From Microbispora rosea subsp. aerata (lineage in GTDB: Bacteria; Actinomycetota; Actinomycetes; Streptosporangiales; Streptosporangiaceae): a stretch of DNA of 64,000 nucleotides. This document shows, piece by piece, positions 26,173 through 33,342 of this stretch. Below the pieces are notes generated by a model. The model was not told where the DNA came from, searched no databases, and was given only the letters and a program-made list of their open reading frames with translations. Within the stretch, counting starts at the first letter, position 1. Each line of letters begins with the position of its first letter. The stretch covers positions 1 through 64,000 of the forward strand of contig NZ_BMPY01000007.1 of NCBI RefSeq assembly GCF_014647835.1, in the 5' to 3' direction. Both the position numbers and the translations under genes were made by a program.

Positions 26173-27693
26173 TCAGACGATCTTGCCGGACCACTGCGAC
26201 GCGGCCGACTTGTAGACCTCGTAGGTCTCACCGTCGAAGTACGGGGAGACGCTCAGGTCGTAACGGTTGTTGCCGTCGGTGTCGGCGACACCGATGGTCA
26301 CACCGTTCAGGTAGCCGAGACGCTTGGTGTTGCTGTACTTGAGCAGCCAGGACGAGCCCAGAGCGCCCTCGCCGGTGAAGGAGGTCTTGACGCCCTGGAG
26401 GGCCTCAGCCTTCCGCGACGAGTCCGCGTAGGCGCCCGGCTTGCCGTACGCCCACTTGAGGGTCTTGCCGGTGAAGGCGAAGTTGCCGTCCGGGTGCGAC
26501 CCGCTCGGGTAGCCGAAGATGAAGACCGGCTGAGCGCCGAACTTCTGGTTGTAGGCCAGGCCCTGGCCACCGACGTTGCCACCCAGGGTGCCGACGTCCT
26601 TCAGGGTGATCGTCAGCTTGGCGCCGACGACCTGGTACTTCTTGCCGGCCCCAACCTTGCGGTCAGCCTTGGTGAAGGTGCGCTTGTAGTACTTGGTGAC
26701 CTTGTACTTGTTGCCCCACTTGCCTTCCTCCACTTCCTTCTTGTAGAGGAGCGTGTAGGCGTCAGCGCCCTTCTTGAACTCCCACTCGCTGATCTCCTTG
26801 GGAGCCTCAGCCTTCCAGCCGAACTTCAGCTCGACGTTCGGGTCGGTCAGGTCCTTGCCGGGGTTCGCGGCCTTGACCTCGCTGACCTTGGCGGGCACGA
26901 AGCCGAAGTGGCCCTTGGCCTCGACCTCACGGACCCACAGCTTGGAGAAGACCGTGCCCTTCTCCTTCTTCACCTGGGCCAGGTGGGCGTACGCCGCCTG
27001 CTTGGTGTCGAAGAGGTCGGACTGGTACGCGAAGTCCTTGCCGGAGGTCGGCTTGTTGGAGGTGACCTCAACGCCGTTGTAGACGGTCACGAACGCGTAG
27101 TCGCGGTCGCCGTCCTCGTAGACGCTGAAGTCGTAGTGGGTGTACGCGGTCTTACCCACGTAGATGCCCCACGGGGCCTTGCCCTCGTAGTAGCCGGGGA
27201 TGAAGACCCACTTGTCCAGCGTGCCCTTGTTGGCCACCGTGTCGTAGACGCAGTGACCAGCGGTCGCGACCAGGTTCTTGTACTGGTTCTGAACCGAGGT
27301 CGCGGAGCACCAGTGCGGCTTGCCGTCGGCGCCGATGAAGAACACCTTACCCACGGTGCGGGGCAGGTTCACGTTCTTCAGCTTGCCGGTGGAGGCCTTC
27401 TGGTCACCGCTGGAGCCGACGAGGCCGGCCTTGGTGGACGCCGAGGTGGTCGGAACCTTGGCCTGCACCTTGCTGGTGATGACCTTGGTCTCAGCCGGGT
27501 ACGGCGTCGCGCTGATCAGGTTGGCGGCGTTCTCACCAAACCAGAACGTAGCAATCTGCTGCGCGGCGAAGTTCGTCGACGCCAGGGTCGTGGAGGCCAC
27601 GTCCTTGGGGGTGTCGGCGTTCGCCGGCGCAGCGAGAGCCGCGGAGGCCAGCAGGCCAGCCGCGATCCCGCCGAAAGCGAGAGTGCGCTTCAT
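26173..27693 (-). CDS. Secreted trypsin-fold protein, paralog 4 (probable pseudoprotease)
   Basis: 506 residues from ATG 27693, the only copy with ATG. The signal peptide ends near APANA-DTP. His (TAGHCVYD) and Asp (DRDYAFV) are present. The serine loop is TGEGALGSSW, Leu at the nucleophile position. The Lys-rich insert (HLAQVKKEKGTVFSKLWVRE, then KKEVEEGKWGNKYKVTKYYK) is almost identical to paralog 1, making these two the closest pair despite being separated by two other copies and ispE-abcF. The pro-region has an added KVITSKVQAKVP block shared with paralog 5. Confidence 0.87.
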   Translation of the reverse strand: MKRTLAFGGIAAGLLASAALAAPANADTPKDVASTTLASTNFAAQQIATFWFGENAANLISATPYPAETKVITSKVQAKVPTTSASTKAGLVGSSGDQKASTGKLKNVNLPRTVGKVFFIGADGKPHWCSATSVQNQYKNLVATAGHCVYDTVANKGTLDKWVFIPGYYEGKAPWGIYVGKTAYTHYDFSVYEDGDRDYAFVTVYNGVEVTSNKPTSGKDFAYQSDLFDTKQAAYAHLAQVKKEKGTVFSKLWVREVEAKGHFGFVPAKVSEVKAANPGKDLTDPNVELKFGWKAEAPKEISEWEFKKGADAYTLLYKKEVEEGKWGNKYKVTKYYKRTFTKADRKVGAGKKYQVVGAKLTITLKDVGTLGGNVGGQGLAYNQKFGAQPVFIFGYPSGSHPDGNFAFTGKTLKWAYGKPGAYADSSRKAEALQGVKTSFTGEGALGSSWLLKYSNTKRLGYLNGVTIGVADTDGNNRYDLSVSPYFDGETYEVYKSAASQWSGKIV

Positions 27694-27699
27694 TACTTT

Positions 27700-27750
27700 C
27701 TCCCTGGTCTGTCGTGGGACGTCACCTGCGCCCCATCCGTCAGTGAAGGA
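27700..27750 (-). promoter_or_regulatory. Conserved leader of paralog 4
   Basis: Minus strand TTCCTTCACTGACGGATGGG, then GCGCAGGTGACGTCCC and AGACCAGGGAGA before ATG 27693. A -10-like TATAGC lies about 20 bp further upstream (complement of about 27760-27765). Confidence 0.6.
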
Positions 27751-27857
27751 ACGAGGAGAAAGCTATAGGAGAAGTAAGTGAGGCGTAAGTGGAATCGCGG
27801 CCTTGATCCAGGGGTCCTCGCGGGCCCGTTGACCTCGCGTTCCCAGACTTTTCTCAA

Positions 27858-27871
27858 GTTTCCGCTGATCA
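27858..27871 (-). promoter_or_regulatory. Conserved 14-bp box of paralog 4
   Basis: Minus strand TGATCAGCGGAAAC, identical to the box of paralog 1, 55 bp from the CRP-type site. Confidence 0.6.
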
Positions 27872-27926
27872 TCGCCAGCGCTCTTCGATCTTGATCACGC
27901 TGCGTGATGGATCGGTACGCCTGGAA

Positions 27927-27942
27927 TGTGACCTAAATCACA
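27927..27942. promoter_or_regulatory. CRP-type site upstream of paralog 4
   Basis: TGTGACCTAAATCACA; on the minus strand its core reads TGTGATTTAGGTCACA, identical to the paralog 1 site. It is 233 bp before the start codon. Confidence 0.75.
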
Positions 27943-28137
27943 GGTTTACAACGAAACCAGAGGCGGTCCCGAACCCGTCAAAGCGGGCACATCTGGCCCG
28001 CGGGGCTCCCGGGGATGCCCGCTCTACGGGCACAAGATGTGGCGCAAGCCACATAACGGGAGGCAGCCCGGGAGGTGACCCGGGAGATGGTTCCGCGACG
28101 GGGACCGCCCGAGCCGCATGAGCGCTCCGGTGTCCGT

Positions 28138-28312
28138 GCGCGGCCGACCGCGACGGAGGACGCGGCCCGCGCCACCCACATCGCTGGGATCGTGCCGCGG
28201 TGCCGCCTGTCCGGGCTCTGAACGCGCGGGGCCGACCGTGGCGGGAGACGCGGCCCCGCGCCCGCACCTCCCCGACATCGCGCCCCGGTGTCGCCTGTGC
28301 GGGCGCTGGACG
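28138..28312. repeat. Two-copy imperfect tandem repeat of about 87 bp
   Basis: Copies at about 28138-28224 and 28225-28312 both run CGCG..GGCCGACCG, GACGCGGCCC, a central ATCG segment, and GGTG(C/T)CGCCTGT. A third partial start, CGCGCGCGGAG, follows. There is no coding sense. Confidence 0.55.
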
Positions 28313-28535
28313 CGCGCGGAGATCGCCAAGAGCCATGAGGCGTCCGTGCGCGCCGCTACGGATCACTCAGGCCGCGTGAACGCCTTCGGGGGTGTTGTGG
28401 CCTCCGCATGGTTCGACCGCGTCCCTGACGGCCTGCTACGCCCGCCGGGACGCGGGTGGCGACCCCGGACGGGCTCAGCCCGCCACCGGAGGAGCGACGA
28501 AGCTCACCCTCATGCGATGGCGTGCGCCGGCGGCG

Positions 28536-28640
28536 TGAAAGAACGCAAAGAACGCGAAGAAAAGCAAGAAACGCAAAGAACGCAAGGAGTATCAAAAAAC
28601 GCAAGGAACGCAAAAGAGCGCAAAGCGTGCAAAAGAAAGA
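28536..28640. repeat. A-rich short repeat (ACGCAAAGA-like)
   Basis: About ten degenerate copies of AACGCAAAGA/AACGCAAGGA stand head to tail next to the terminator of paralog 5. The segment has far less GC than its surroundings. Confidence 0.75.
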
Positions 28641-28665
28641 GCCCGGATGGACGCGCCATCCGGGC
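28641..28665 (-). terminator. Terminator of paralog 5
   Basis: Perfect 10-bp stem GCCCGGATGG and CCATCCGGGC around a 5-nt loop, followed on the minus strand by TCTTTCTTTT. Confidence 0.85.
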
Positions 28666-28695
28666 CCTCCCTGACGTCGTCAGGAGTCAGCGGAC

Positions 28696-30357
28696 TCAGA
28701 CGATCTTGCCGGACCAGTTCTTCTCGGCCACCTTGTAGACCTCGTACGTCTCACCGTCGAAGTACGAGGAGAGGCTGGTGTCGATCCGGTCGTTGCCGTC
28801 GGTGTCGGCGAGACCGATGGTCACACCGTTGAGGTAGCCGAGCCGCTTCGCGTTGCTGTAGCGGTACAGCCACGGCGAACCGATCGAGCCCTCACCGGTG
28901 AAGGACGACTTGACGCCCACGAGCTCCTCGCCCTTGATCTGCGAGGCGCTCGTCCGGAAGGTCTTGCCGTACGCCCACTTCATGGTCTGGCCGGTGAACT
29001 GGTAGTTGCCGTCGGGCTCCGACCCGCTCGGGTAGCCGAACATGAAGACGTTGGAGCCGACCTTCTGGTTGTAGGCCAGGCCCTGCCCGCCGACGTTGGA
29101 GCCCAGGGTGCCGACGTCCTTCAGCGCGATCTTCAGCACGGCACGCGGCTTGTGGTCGTGGTGAACCCGCGTCTTGTAGAACGTCCGGGCGTAGTACTTG
29201 TACTTCGGCCGGTTGTGGTGGCCGCCCGGGGTGTACGAGGGCCTGGGCGTGGGCGAAGCGCTGGCGGTCGGCGAAGCCGAGGGCGAGGGCGTGGGCGTCG
29301 ACGAAACCGAGGGCGTCGGCGAAGGCGGCGTGTGGTGGCCGCCGTTCGGCGTGAAGGGCTTGAGGTCGTCCCGCTGCACGCGCAGGCGGTGGTCGCCGTG
29401 CCGCGGACCCCGGTGGTCGTCGCGGTCCCAGACCTTCTTGCGGAAGTACAGGGTCTTGCCGTCCCTGCTGACGTACGAGTCGGCGTGGCTGTCGTAGGCC
29501 CTCTCGCTGATCTCGATGGTCTTGACGCTCGTGCCCTTGGCCCAGGGGCCGTTGCCGGTGAGGTCCCTGCCGGGGTTCGAGGCCTTGAACTCGCGCACGG
29601 AGACGCGCTCCGTGTACGTGCGGTCGTGGTGGCCCTTGCCGCGGCGGTGGTCGTCGCGACCGTGGTGGCTCTTGTGGCCCTTGTGGCTGTGGCCCTTGAG
29701 GTCGTACCGGTCGTAGCTGACGCCGGTGACCTGGACGCCGTTGTAGACGGTCACGAACGCGTAGTCGCGGTCGCCGTCCTCGTAGACGCTGTAGTCGTAG
29801 TGGGTGTAGGCCGTCTTACCGACGTAGATGCCCCACGGAGCCTTGCCCTGGTAGTAGCCGGGGATGAAGACCCACTTGTCGAGCGTGCCCTTGTTGGCGA
29901 CGGTGTCGTAGACACAGTGGCCGGCGGTCGCCACCAGGTTCTTGTAGTGGCCCTGCACCGCGGTGGCCGAGCACCAGTGCGGCTTGTGGTCGGCGCCGAT
30001 GAAGAACACCTTGCCGACCGTGCGCGGCAGGTTCACGTTCTTGAGGTTGCCGGTGGAGGCCTTCTGGTCGCCGCTGGAGCCGACGATGCCGGGCTTGGTG
30101 GACGCCGGCGCCGACGGGACCTTGGCCAGGACCTTGCTCTTGATGACCTTGGTCTCGACGCCGTACGGCGTGGCCTTGATCAGGTTCGCGGCGCGCTCGC
30201 CGAACCAGTACGCGGCCACCTGCTGAGCGGCGAAGTTGGTGGACGCCAGGGTCTTGGCGGCCACGTCTTTGGGAGTGTCGGCGTGCGCCGGGGAGGCGAT
30301 GGCAGCGGAGGCGAGCAGTCCGGCCGCGACCCCGCCGAGAGCGAGAGTGCGCTTCAA
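28696..30357 (-). CDS. Secreted trypsin-fold protein, paralog 5, with His-rich insert
   Basis: 553 residues from TTG 30357. Signal peptide GGVAAGLLASAAIASPAHAD. His (TAGHCVYD) and Asp (DRDYAFV) are kept. The serine loop is TGEGSIGSPW, Ile at the nucleophile position. After the Asp, the usual Lys-rich insert is replaced by a His/Lys/Arg/Asp-rich segment (KGHSHKGHKSHHGRDDHRRG), a second one (DRDDHRGPRHGDHRL), and a Pro/Ser/Thr linker of about 45 residues (PSPTPSVSSTPTPSPSASPT) ending in GGHHNRPKYKYY. The His clusters suggest metal binding, and the linker is a good O-mannosylation target for the PMT enzyme. Both are inferences. Confidence 0.87.
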   Translation of the reverse strand: MKRTLALGGVAAGLLASAAIASPAHADTPKDVAAKTLASTNFAAQQVAAYWFGERAANLIKATPYGVETKVIKSKVLAKVPSAPASTKPGIVGSSGDQKASTGNLKNVNLPRTVGKVFFIGADHKPHWCSATAVQGHYKNLVATAGHCVYDTVANKGTLDKWVFIPGYYQGKAPWGIYVGKTAYTHYDYSVYEDGDRDYAFVTVYNGVQVTGVSYDRYDLKGHSHKGHKSHHGRDDHRRGKGHHDRTYTERVSVREFKASNPGRDLTGNGPWAKGTSVKTIEISERAYDSHADSYVSRDGKTLYFRKKVWDRDDHRGPRHGDHRLRVQRDDLKPFTPNGGHHTPPSPTPSVSSTPTPSPSASPTASASPTPRPSYTPGGHHNRPKYKYYARTFYKTRVHHDHKPRAVLKIALKDVGTLGSNVGGQGLAYNQKVGSNVFMFGYPSGSEPDGNYQFTGQTMKWAYGKTFRTSASQIKGEELVGVKSSFTGEGSIGSPWLYRYSNAKRLGYLNGVTIGLADTDGNDRIDTSLSSYFDGETYEVYKVAEKNWSGKIV

Positions 30358-30363
30358 GTGAAT

Positions 30364-30414
30364 CTCCCTGGTCTGTCGTGGGGCGTCACTTGCGCCCCAT
30401 ACGTCAGTGAAGGA
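30364..30414 (-). promoter_or_regulatory. Conserved leader of paralog 5
   Basis: Minus strand TTCCTTCACTGACGTATGGG, then GCGCAAGTGACGCCCC and AGACCAGGGAGA. GGGGCG and CGCCCC pair perfectly, the best hairpin of the five. A -10-like TATAGC lies just upstream. Confidence 0.65.
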
Positions 30415-30520
30415 ACTGATGGAGGCTATAACGAAGAACCCTCTGAAAACAGAAATTTCAGAAATCGCTCTCTGCTTCCACAGAGTCTCCTTAGAGCAGG
30501 CGCAACAGGCGGCGTGTCTC

Positions 30521-30534
30521 GTTGTCGCTGATCA
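30521..30534 (-). promoter_or_regulatory. Conserved 14-bp box of paralog 5
   Basis: Minus strand TGATCAGCGACAAC, two mismatches from the paralog 1 box, 57 bp from the CRP-type site. Confidence 0.55.
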
Positions 30535-30591
30535 CCCGGCCTGTGGGCGACTCCGATCCGGGGACGCCTCTGGACCGCTCCAGAGTGTTAC

Positions 30592-30607
30592 TGTGACGAA
30601 CATCACA
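30592..30607. promoter_or_regulatory. CRP-type site upstream of paralog 5
   Basis: TGTGACGAACATCACA, a perfect TGTGA-N6-TCACA palindrome 234 bp before the start codon. Beyond it, to the marR stop at 30775, I see only a 13-bp palindrome (CTGGCTAAGCCAG, 30641-30653). Confidence 0.75.
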
Positions 30608-30774
30608 TAGTCGATATGCGTCGAGATGCTGTCAAAAAGTCTGGCTAAGCCAGTCGAATGCCTACAAAAGCGACAAACGGCGAACTCGTGCGTTTCTTGG
30701 TTGTTGTGAGGGCGTTTGCCGTACGGCGGGCCCGCCCGTGACCACCGGTCTTCATCCGGCGGCGGAAGATGGGG

Positions 30775-31299
30775 TCAGTGGGCGGCGGGATCGGAGGCGT
30801 CGAAGGGGGCCAGGAGCGTGCGCAGCAGGGCGGCGAGGGTCTGCTGCTCGTCCTGTCCGAGGCCGGCCAGCAACTCGCGCTCGCGGCGGAGCAGGTCGGC
30901 GAAGGCGGCGTCCACGCGCTGCATCCCGGCGGGGGTCAGCCGCACCAGCACGCCGCGCCGGTCCTCCGGATCGGGGCGCCGGGTGACCAGCCCGGCCGCG
31001 GCCAGCCTGTCGATGCGGTTCGTCATCGTGCCCGAGGTCACCAAGGTGGCGCGCAGCAGCGCCCCCGGGCTCAGCTCATACGGCTCGCCGGCGCGGCGCA
31101 GGGCCGTCAGCACGTCGAACTCCCATGATTCGATGTCGTGCGACGCGAAGGCCGCGCGGCGCTCGCGTTCCAGGTGCCGGCTCAGGCGGGAGACGCGGCT
31201 CAGCACCTCGAGAGGCGTCACGTCCAGGTCCGGGCGCTCCTGCCTCCAGGCTGCGACCAGCCGGTCCACCTCGTCCTCGACGGGCCTCGAGAAGGTCAT
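30775..31299 (-). CDS. MarR-family repressor
   Basis: 174-residue winged-helix regulator. The helix-turn-helix and wing are visible in LRATLVTSGTMTNRIDRLAA and GLVTRRPDPEDRRGVLVRLT, the latter being the classic MarR wing with its DxRG. Dimerisation helices flank it. It is divergent from the methyltransferase gene, and a long inverted repeat lies in the 81-bp gap, so it probably controls both itself and that gene. Ligand unknown. Confidence 0.92.
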   Translation of the reverse strand: MTFSRPVEDEVDRLVAAWRQERPDLDVTPLEVLSRVSRLSRHLERERRAAFASHDIESWEFDVLTALRRAGEPYELSPGALLRATLVTSGTMTNRIDRLAAAGLVTRRPDPEDRRGVLVRLTPAGMQRVDAAFADLLRRERELLAGLGQDEQQTLAALLRTLLAPFDASDPAAH

Positions 31300-31317
31300 G
31301 CGCCGAGTCTAGCTTTT

Positions 31318-31363
31318 CTTGACATCGAGATATCTCCCGCGATACGAGTATCTCGATGTCAAG
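31318..31363. promoter_or_regulatory. MarR operator in the marR/tam divergent promoter
   Basis: Perfect 15-bp inverted repeat: CTTGACATCGAGATA at 31318-31332 and TATCTCGATGTCAAG at 31349-31363, 16 bp apart. Each arm contains its own smaller palindrome-like core ATCGAGAT. It lies 18 bp from either start codon. The two arms may bind two dimers, one per promoter. Confidence 0.85.
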
Positions 31364-31380
31364 ATAATCGAGAGGATGGC

Positions 31381-32151
31381 ATGACTGCGGATATTTGGGA
31401 CCCGGAGGTCTATGGACGGTACGCGGCCGAGCGCGGCCGTCCCTTCTACGAGCTCGTCGCCCGGGTGGGCGCCCGGTCGCCCGAGTACGTCGTCGACCTC
31501 GGGTGCGGCACCGGGGAGCTCACGGCGACCCTCCTCGACCGCTGGCCCGGCGCCCAGGTGCACGGTGTCGACTCCTCGGCCGCGATGATCGCCAAGGCGC
31601 CGTCCGGGCCGACGTTCGAGGTGGCCGACGTCCGCGACTGGCGTCCGCCGCGCCCGGTCGACGTGATCGTCTCGAACGCGCTCCTGCAGTGGGTGCCCGA
31701 ACATCCCGACTTGCTCCGCCGCTGGAGAAACGACCTGACCGAGGGCGGCTGGCTCGCCTTCCAGGTGCCCGGCAACTTCGGCGCGCCGAGCCACGCCGTG
31801 GTGCGCGAGCTGTGCCGTACGACCTGGCGGGAGGAGCTGGGCGACGTGCCGCGGGACGCGCCGGTCCTGGAGCCCGCCGAATACGTGGACCTGCTCGCGG
31901 GTCTCGGCTTCACCGTGGACGCGTGGGAGACCACCTATGTGCACATCCTGCCCGGCGAGGACGCCGTGCTGAACTGGATCAAGGGGACGGCCCTGCGGCC
32001 CATGCTCGACCGGCTGCCGCCCGAACGGCAGGCCGACTTCCTCGCCGACTGCGCGCGTGCCCTGCGGGAGGTCTATCCGGCCAAGCCCTACGGCACGCCG
32101 TTCCCGTTCCGGCGCATCTTCGTGGTCGCGCATCTGCGCGGGGGCGCCTGA
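31381..32151 (+). CDS. tam: Trans-aconitate 2-methyltransferase-like SAM methyltransferase
   Basis: 256 residues, class I methyltransferase. MTADIWDPEVYGRYAAERGRP is the N-terminal signature of Tam proteins, followed by SAM motif I YVVDLGCGTGELTATL, an acidic residue in VHGVDSSAAM, VSNALLQWVPEH, and FPFRRIFVVAHL at the C terminus. Tam esterifies trans-aconitate, a TCA-cycle side product that inhibits aconitase. Regulation by a dedicated MarR is not usual for tam and suggests stress-linked expression. Confidence 0.85.
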   Translation: MTADIWDPEVYGRYAAERGRPFYELVARVGARSPEYVVDLGCGTGELTATLLDRWPGAQVHGVDSSAAMIAKAPSGPTFEVADVRDWRPPRPVDVIVSNALLQWVPEHPDLLRRWRNDLTEGGWLAFQVPGNFGAPSHAVVRELCRTTWREELGDVPRDAPVLEPAEYVDLLAGLGFTVDAWETTYVHILPGEDAVLNWIKGTALRPMLDRLPPERQADFLADCARALREVYPAKPYGTPFPFRRIFVVAHLRGGA

Positions 32152-32450
32152 GCGAGCGGGCCACCCGGCGGTCCTCTCCGAAGAGCCACCCGTCGGCCAT
32201 CTCCGGGCCGCGCGGCGGTCCTCTCCGGGCCGTCTCCGGCGGGCCGGGGAGGGCGCGCGCCCGCATGACCCGCGCAGCGCGGCACTCGACGGCGCCTCCT
32301 CCGCCAGGCCCGCCAACGTCATACGGCTTCCACGACGCCTGGCAGAGCTACCGGGCGGCGTTCCAGCGCATGGCAGAAGAGCTCAACGTGAGGTGGCGTA
32401 GCGCTCCACGTCGAGGATGTGGTCGCGGAGATCCCGCGTGATCCGCGCGG

Positions 32451-33338
32451 TCAGGTGGTGTAGCGCTCAAGGCTGACGATGCGGTCGCGTCCGCCGCCGG
32501 CGCGGTGGAGCACGGCGAAGCCGCCCTTGGCGAGGGCCTGGTCGGCGGTCCGCGCGCCGCCCGGCGCCTCGCCGATCATGCCCAGCAGGTCGGACAGCAC
32601 GTTCCCGTGACTGCACAGCACCGCCGCATCGGGAGAGGCCGACAGATCGCGCATGATCCGTTCCGCCTCGCGCGGGTCATGGCCGCTCTCCGACAGCGCC
32701 GCCTCCACGCGCACCGCCAGCCCGTTCCGCTCGGCGTACGGCGCGAGGGTCTGGACGCAGCGCGTGGCGGGCGAGCTGACCAGCGCGGCCGGGCGGTAGG
32801 CCGCGAGCACCGTGGCGAGGGTCTCGGCCTGGGCGCGGCCGCGCTCGTCCAGCGGGCGGCGGTCGTCGTCGCCCCGCCACTCCTGCCGGGAGCCCGCAAA
32901 CGCGTGCCGCAGCAGGATCAGCGGCGTGGTGACGAGCGGAGCGGCGCCGACGGCCCGCAGCAGGCCGCGGTCCCAGGCGTAGGTCAGGCGGCGGCGCGCC
33001 TCCTCGACCGGCAGCCAGGCGACATCGTCGATCTCGCGGCCGTCGAAGGTCACCTGGTCGTCGAGGGCGTGGGCGAGCCAGTAATCCACCCGCTTGGGCC
33101 GGCCGTCGTGCGTGTAGCGCACGGGCGGGAGCGCGCGGCCGAGCACGACCCGCAGGCCGGTCTCCTCCCGCACCTCGCGCAGCGCCGCCGCGATCACGTG
33201 CTCGCCGTGATCGAGCTTCCCCTTGGGCAGGCTCCAGTCGTCGTACTTCGGCCGGTGCACGAGGGCGATCTCCGGGTCGTCCTCGTCGCCACGCCAGACG
33301 ACCGCCCCGGCCGCTCTGATCACGCCCTCGGTCGTCAA
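32451..33338 (-). CDS. mutT1: MutT1-type Nudix hydrolase with C-terminal phosphatase domain
   Basis: 295 residues. The N-terminal Nudix domain has the box GKLDHGEHVIAAALREVREE, and a histidine-phosphatase domain starts LILLRHAFAG and includes CSHGNVLSDLLG. This two-domain layout is that of mycobacterial MutT1 (Rv2985), which hydrolyses 8-oxo-(d)GTP and diadenosine polyphosphates. It sits four bases downstream of ppk1, the same order as Rv2984-Rv2985, linking nucleotide sanitation with polyphosphate metabolism. Confidence 0.92.
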   Translation of the reverse strand: MTTEGVIRAAGAVVWRGDEDDPEIALVHRPKYDDWSLPKGKLDHGEHVIAAALREVREETGLRVVLGRALPPVRYTHDGRPKRVDYWLAHALDDQVTFDGREIDDVAWLPVEEARRRLTYAWDRGLLRAVGAAPLVTTPLILLRHAFAGSRQEWRGDDDRRPLDERGRAQAETLATVLAAYRPAALVSSPATRCVQTLAPYAERNGLAVRVEAALSESGHDPREAERIMRDLSASPDAAVLCSHGNVLSDLLGMIGEAPGGARTADQALAKGGFAVLHRAGGGRDRIVSLERYTT

Positions 33339-33342
33339 CCGG

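Larger units (their letters stand above)
27751..28640. other. Long non-coding stretch between paralogs 4 and 5
   Basis: Contains the paralog 4 box and CRP-type site, a two-copy GC-rich repeat (28138-28312) and an A-rich short repeat (28536-28640). Open frames crossing it are products of composition. I see no gene. Confidence 0.6.

Noticed and set aside
30641-30653. Palindrome CTGGCTAAGCCAG near the marR stop
   Set aside because: Isolated, with no adjacent promoter elements or T-run. Too short to assign a role.
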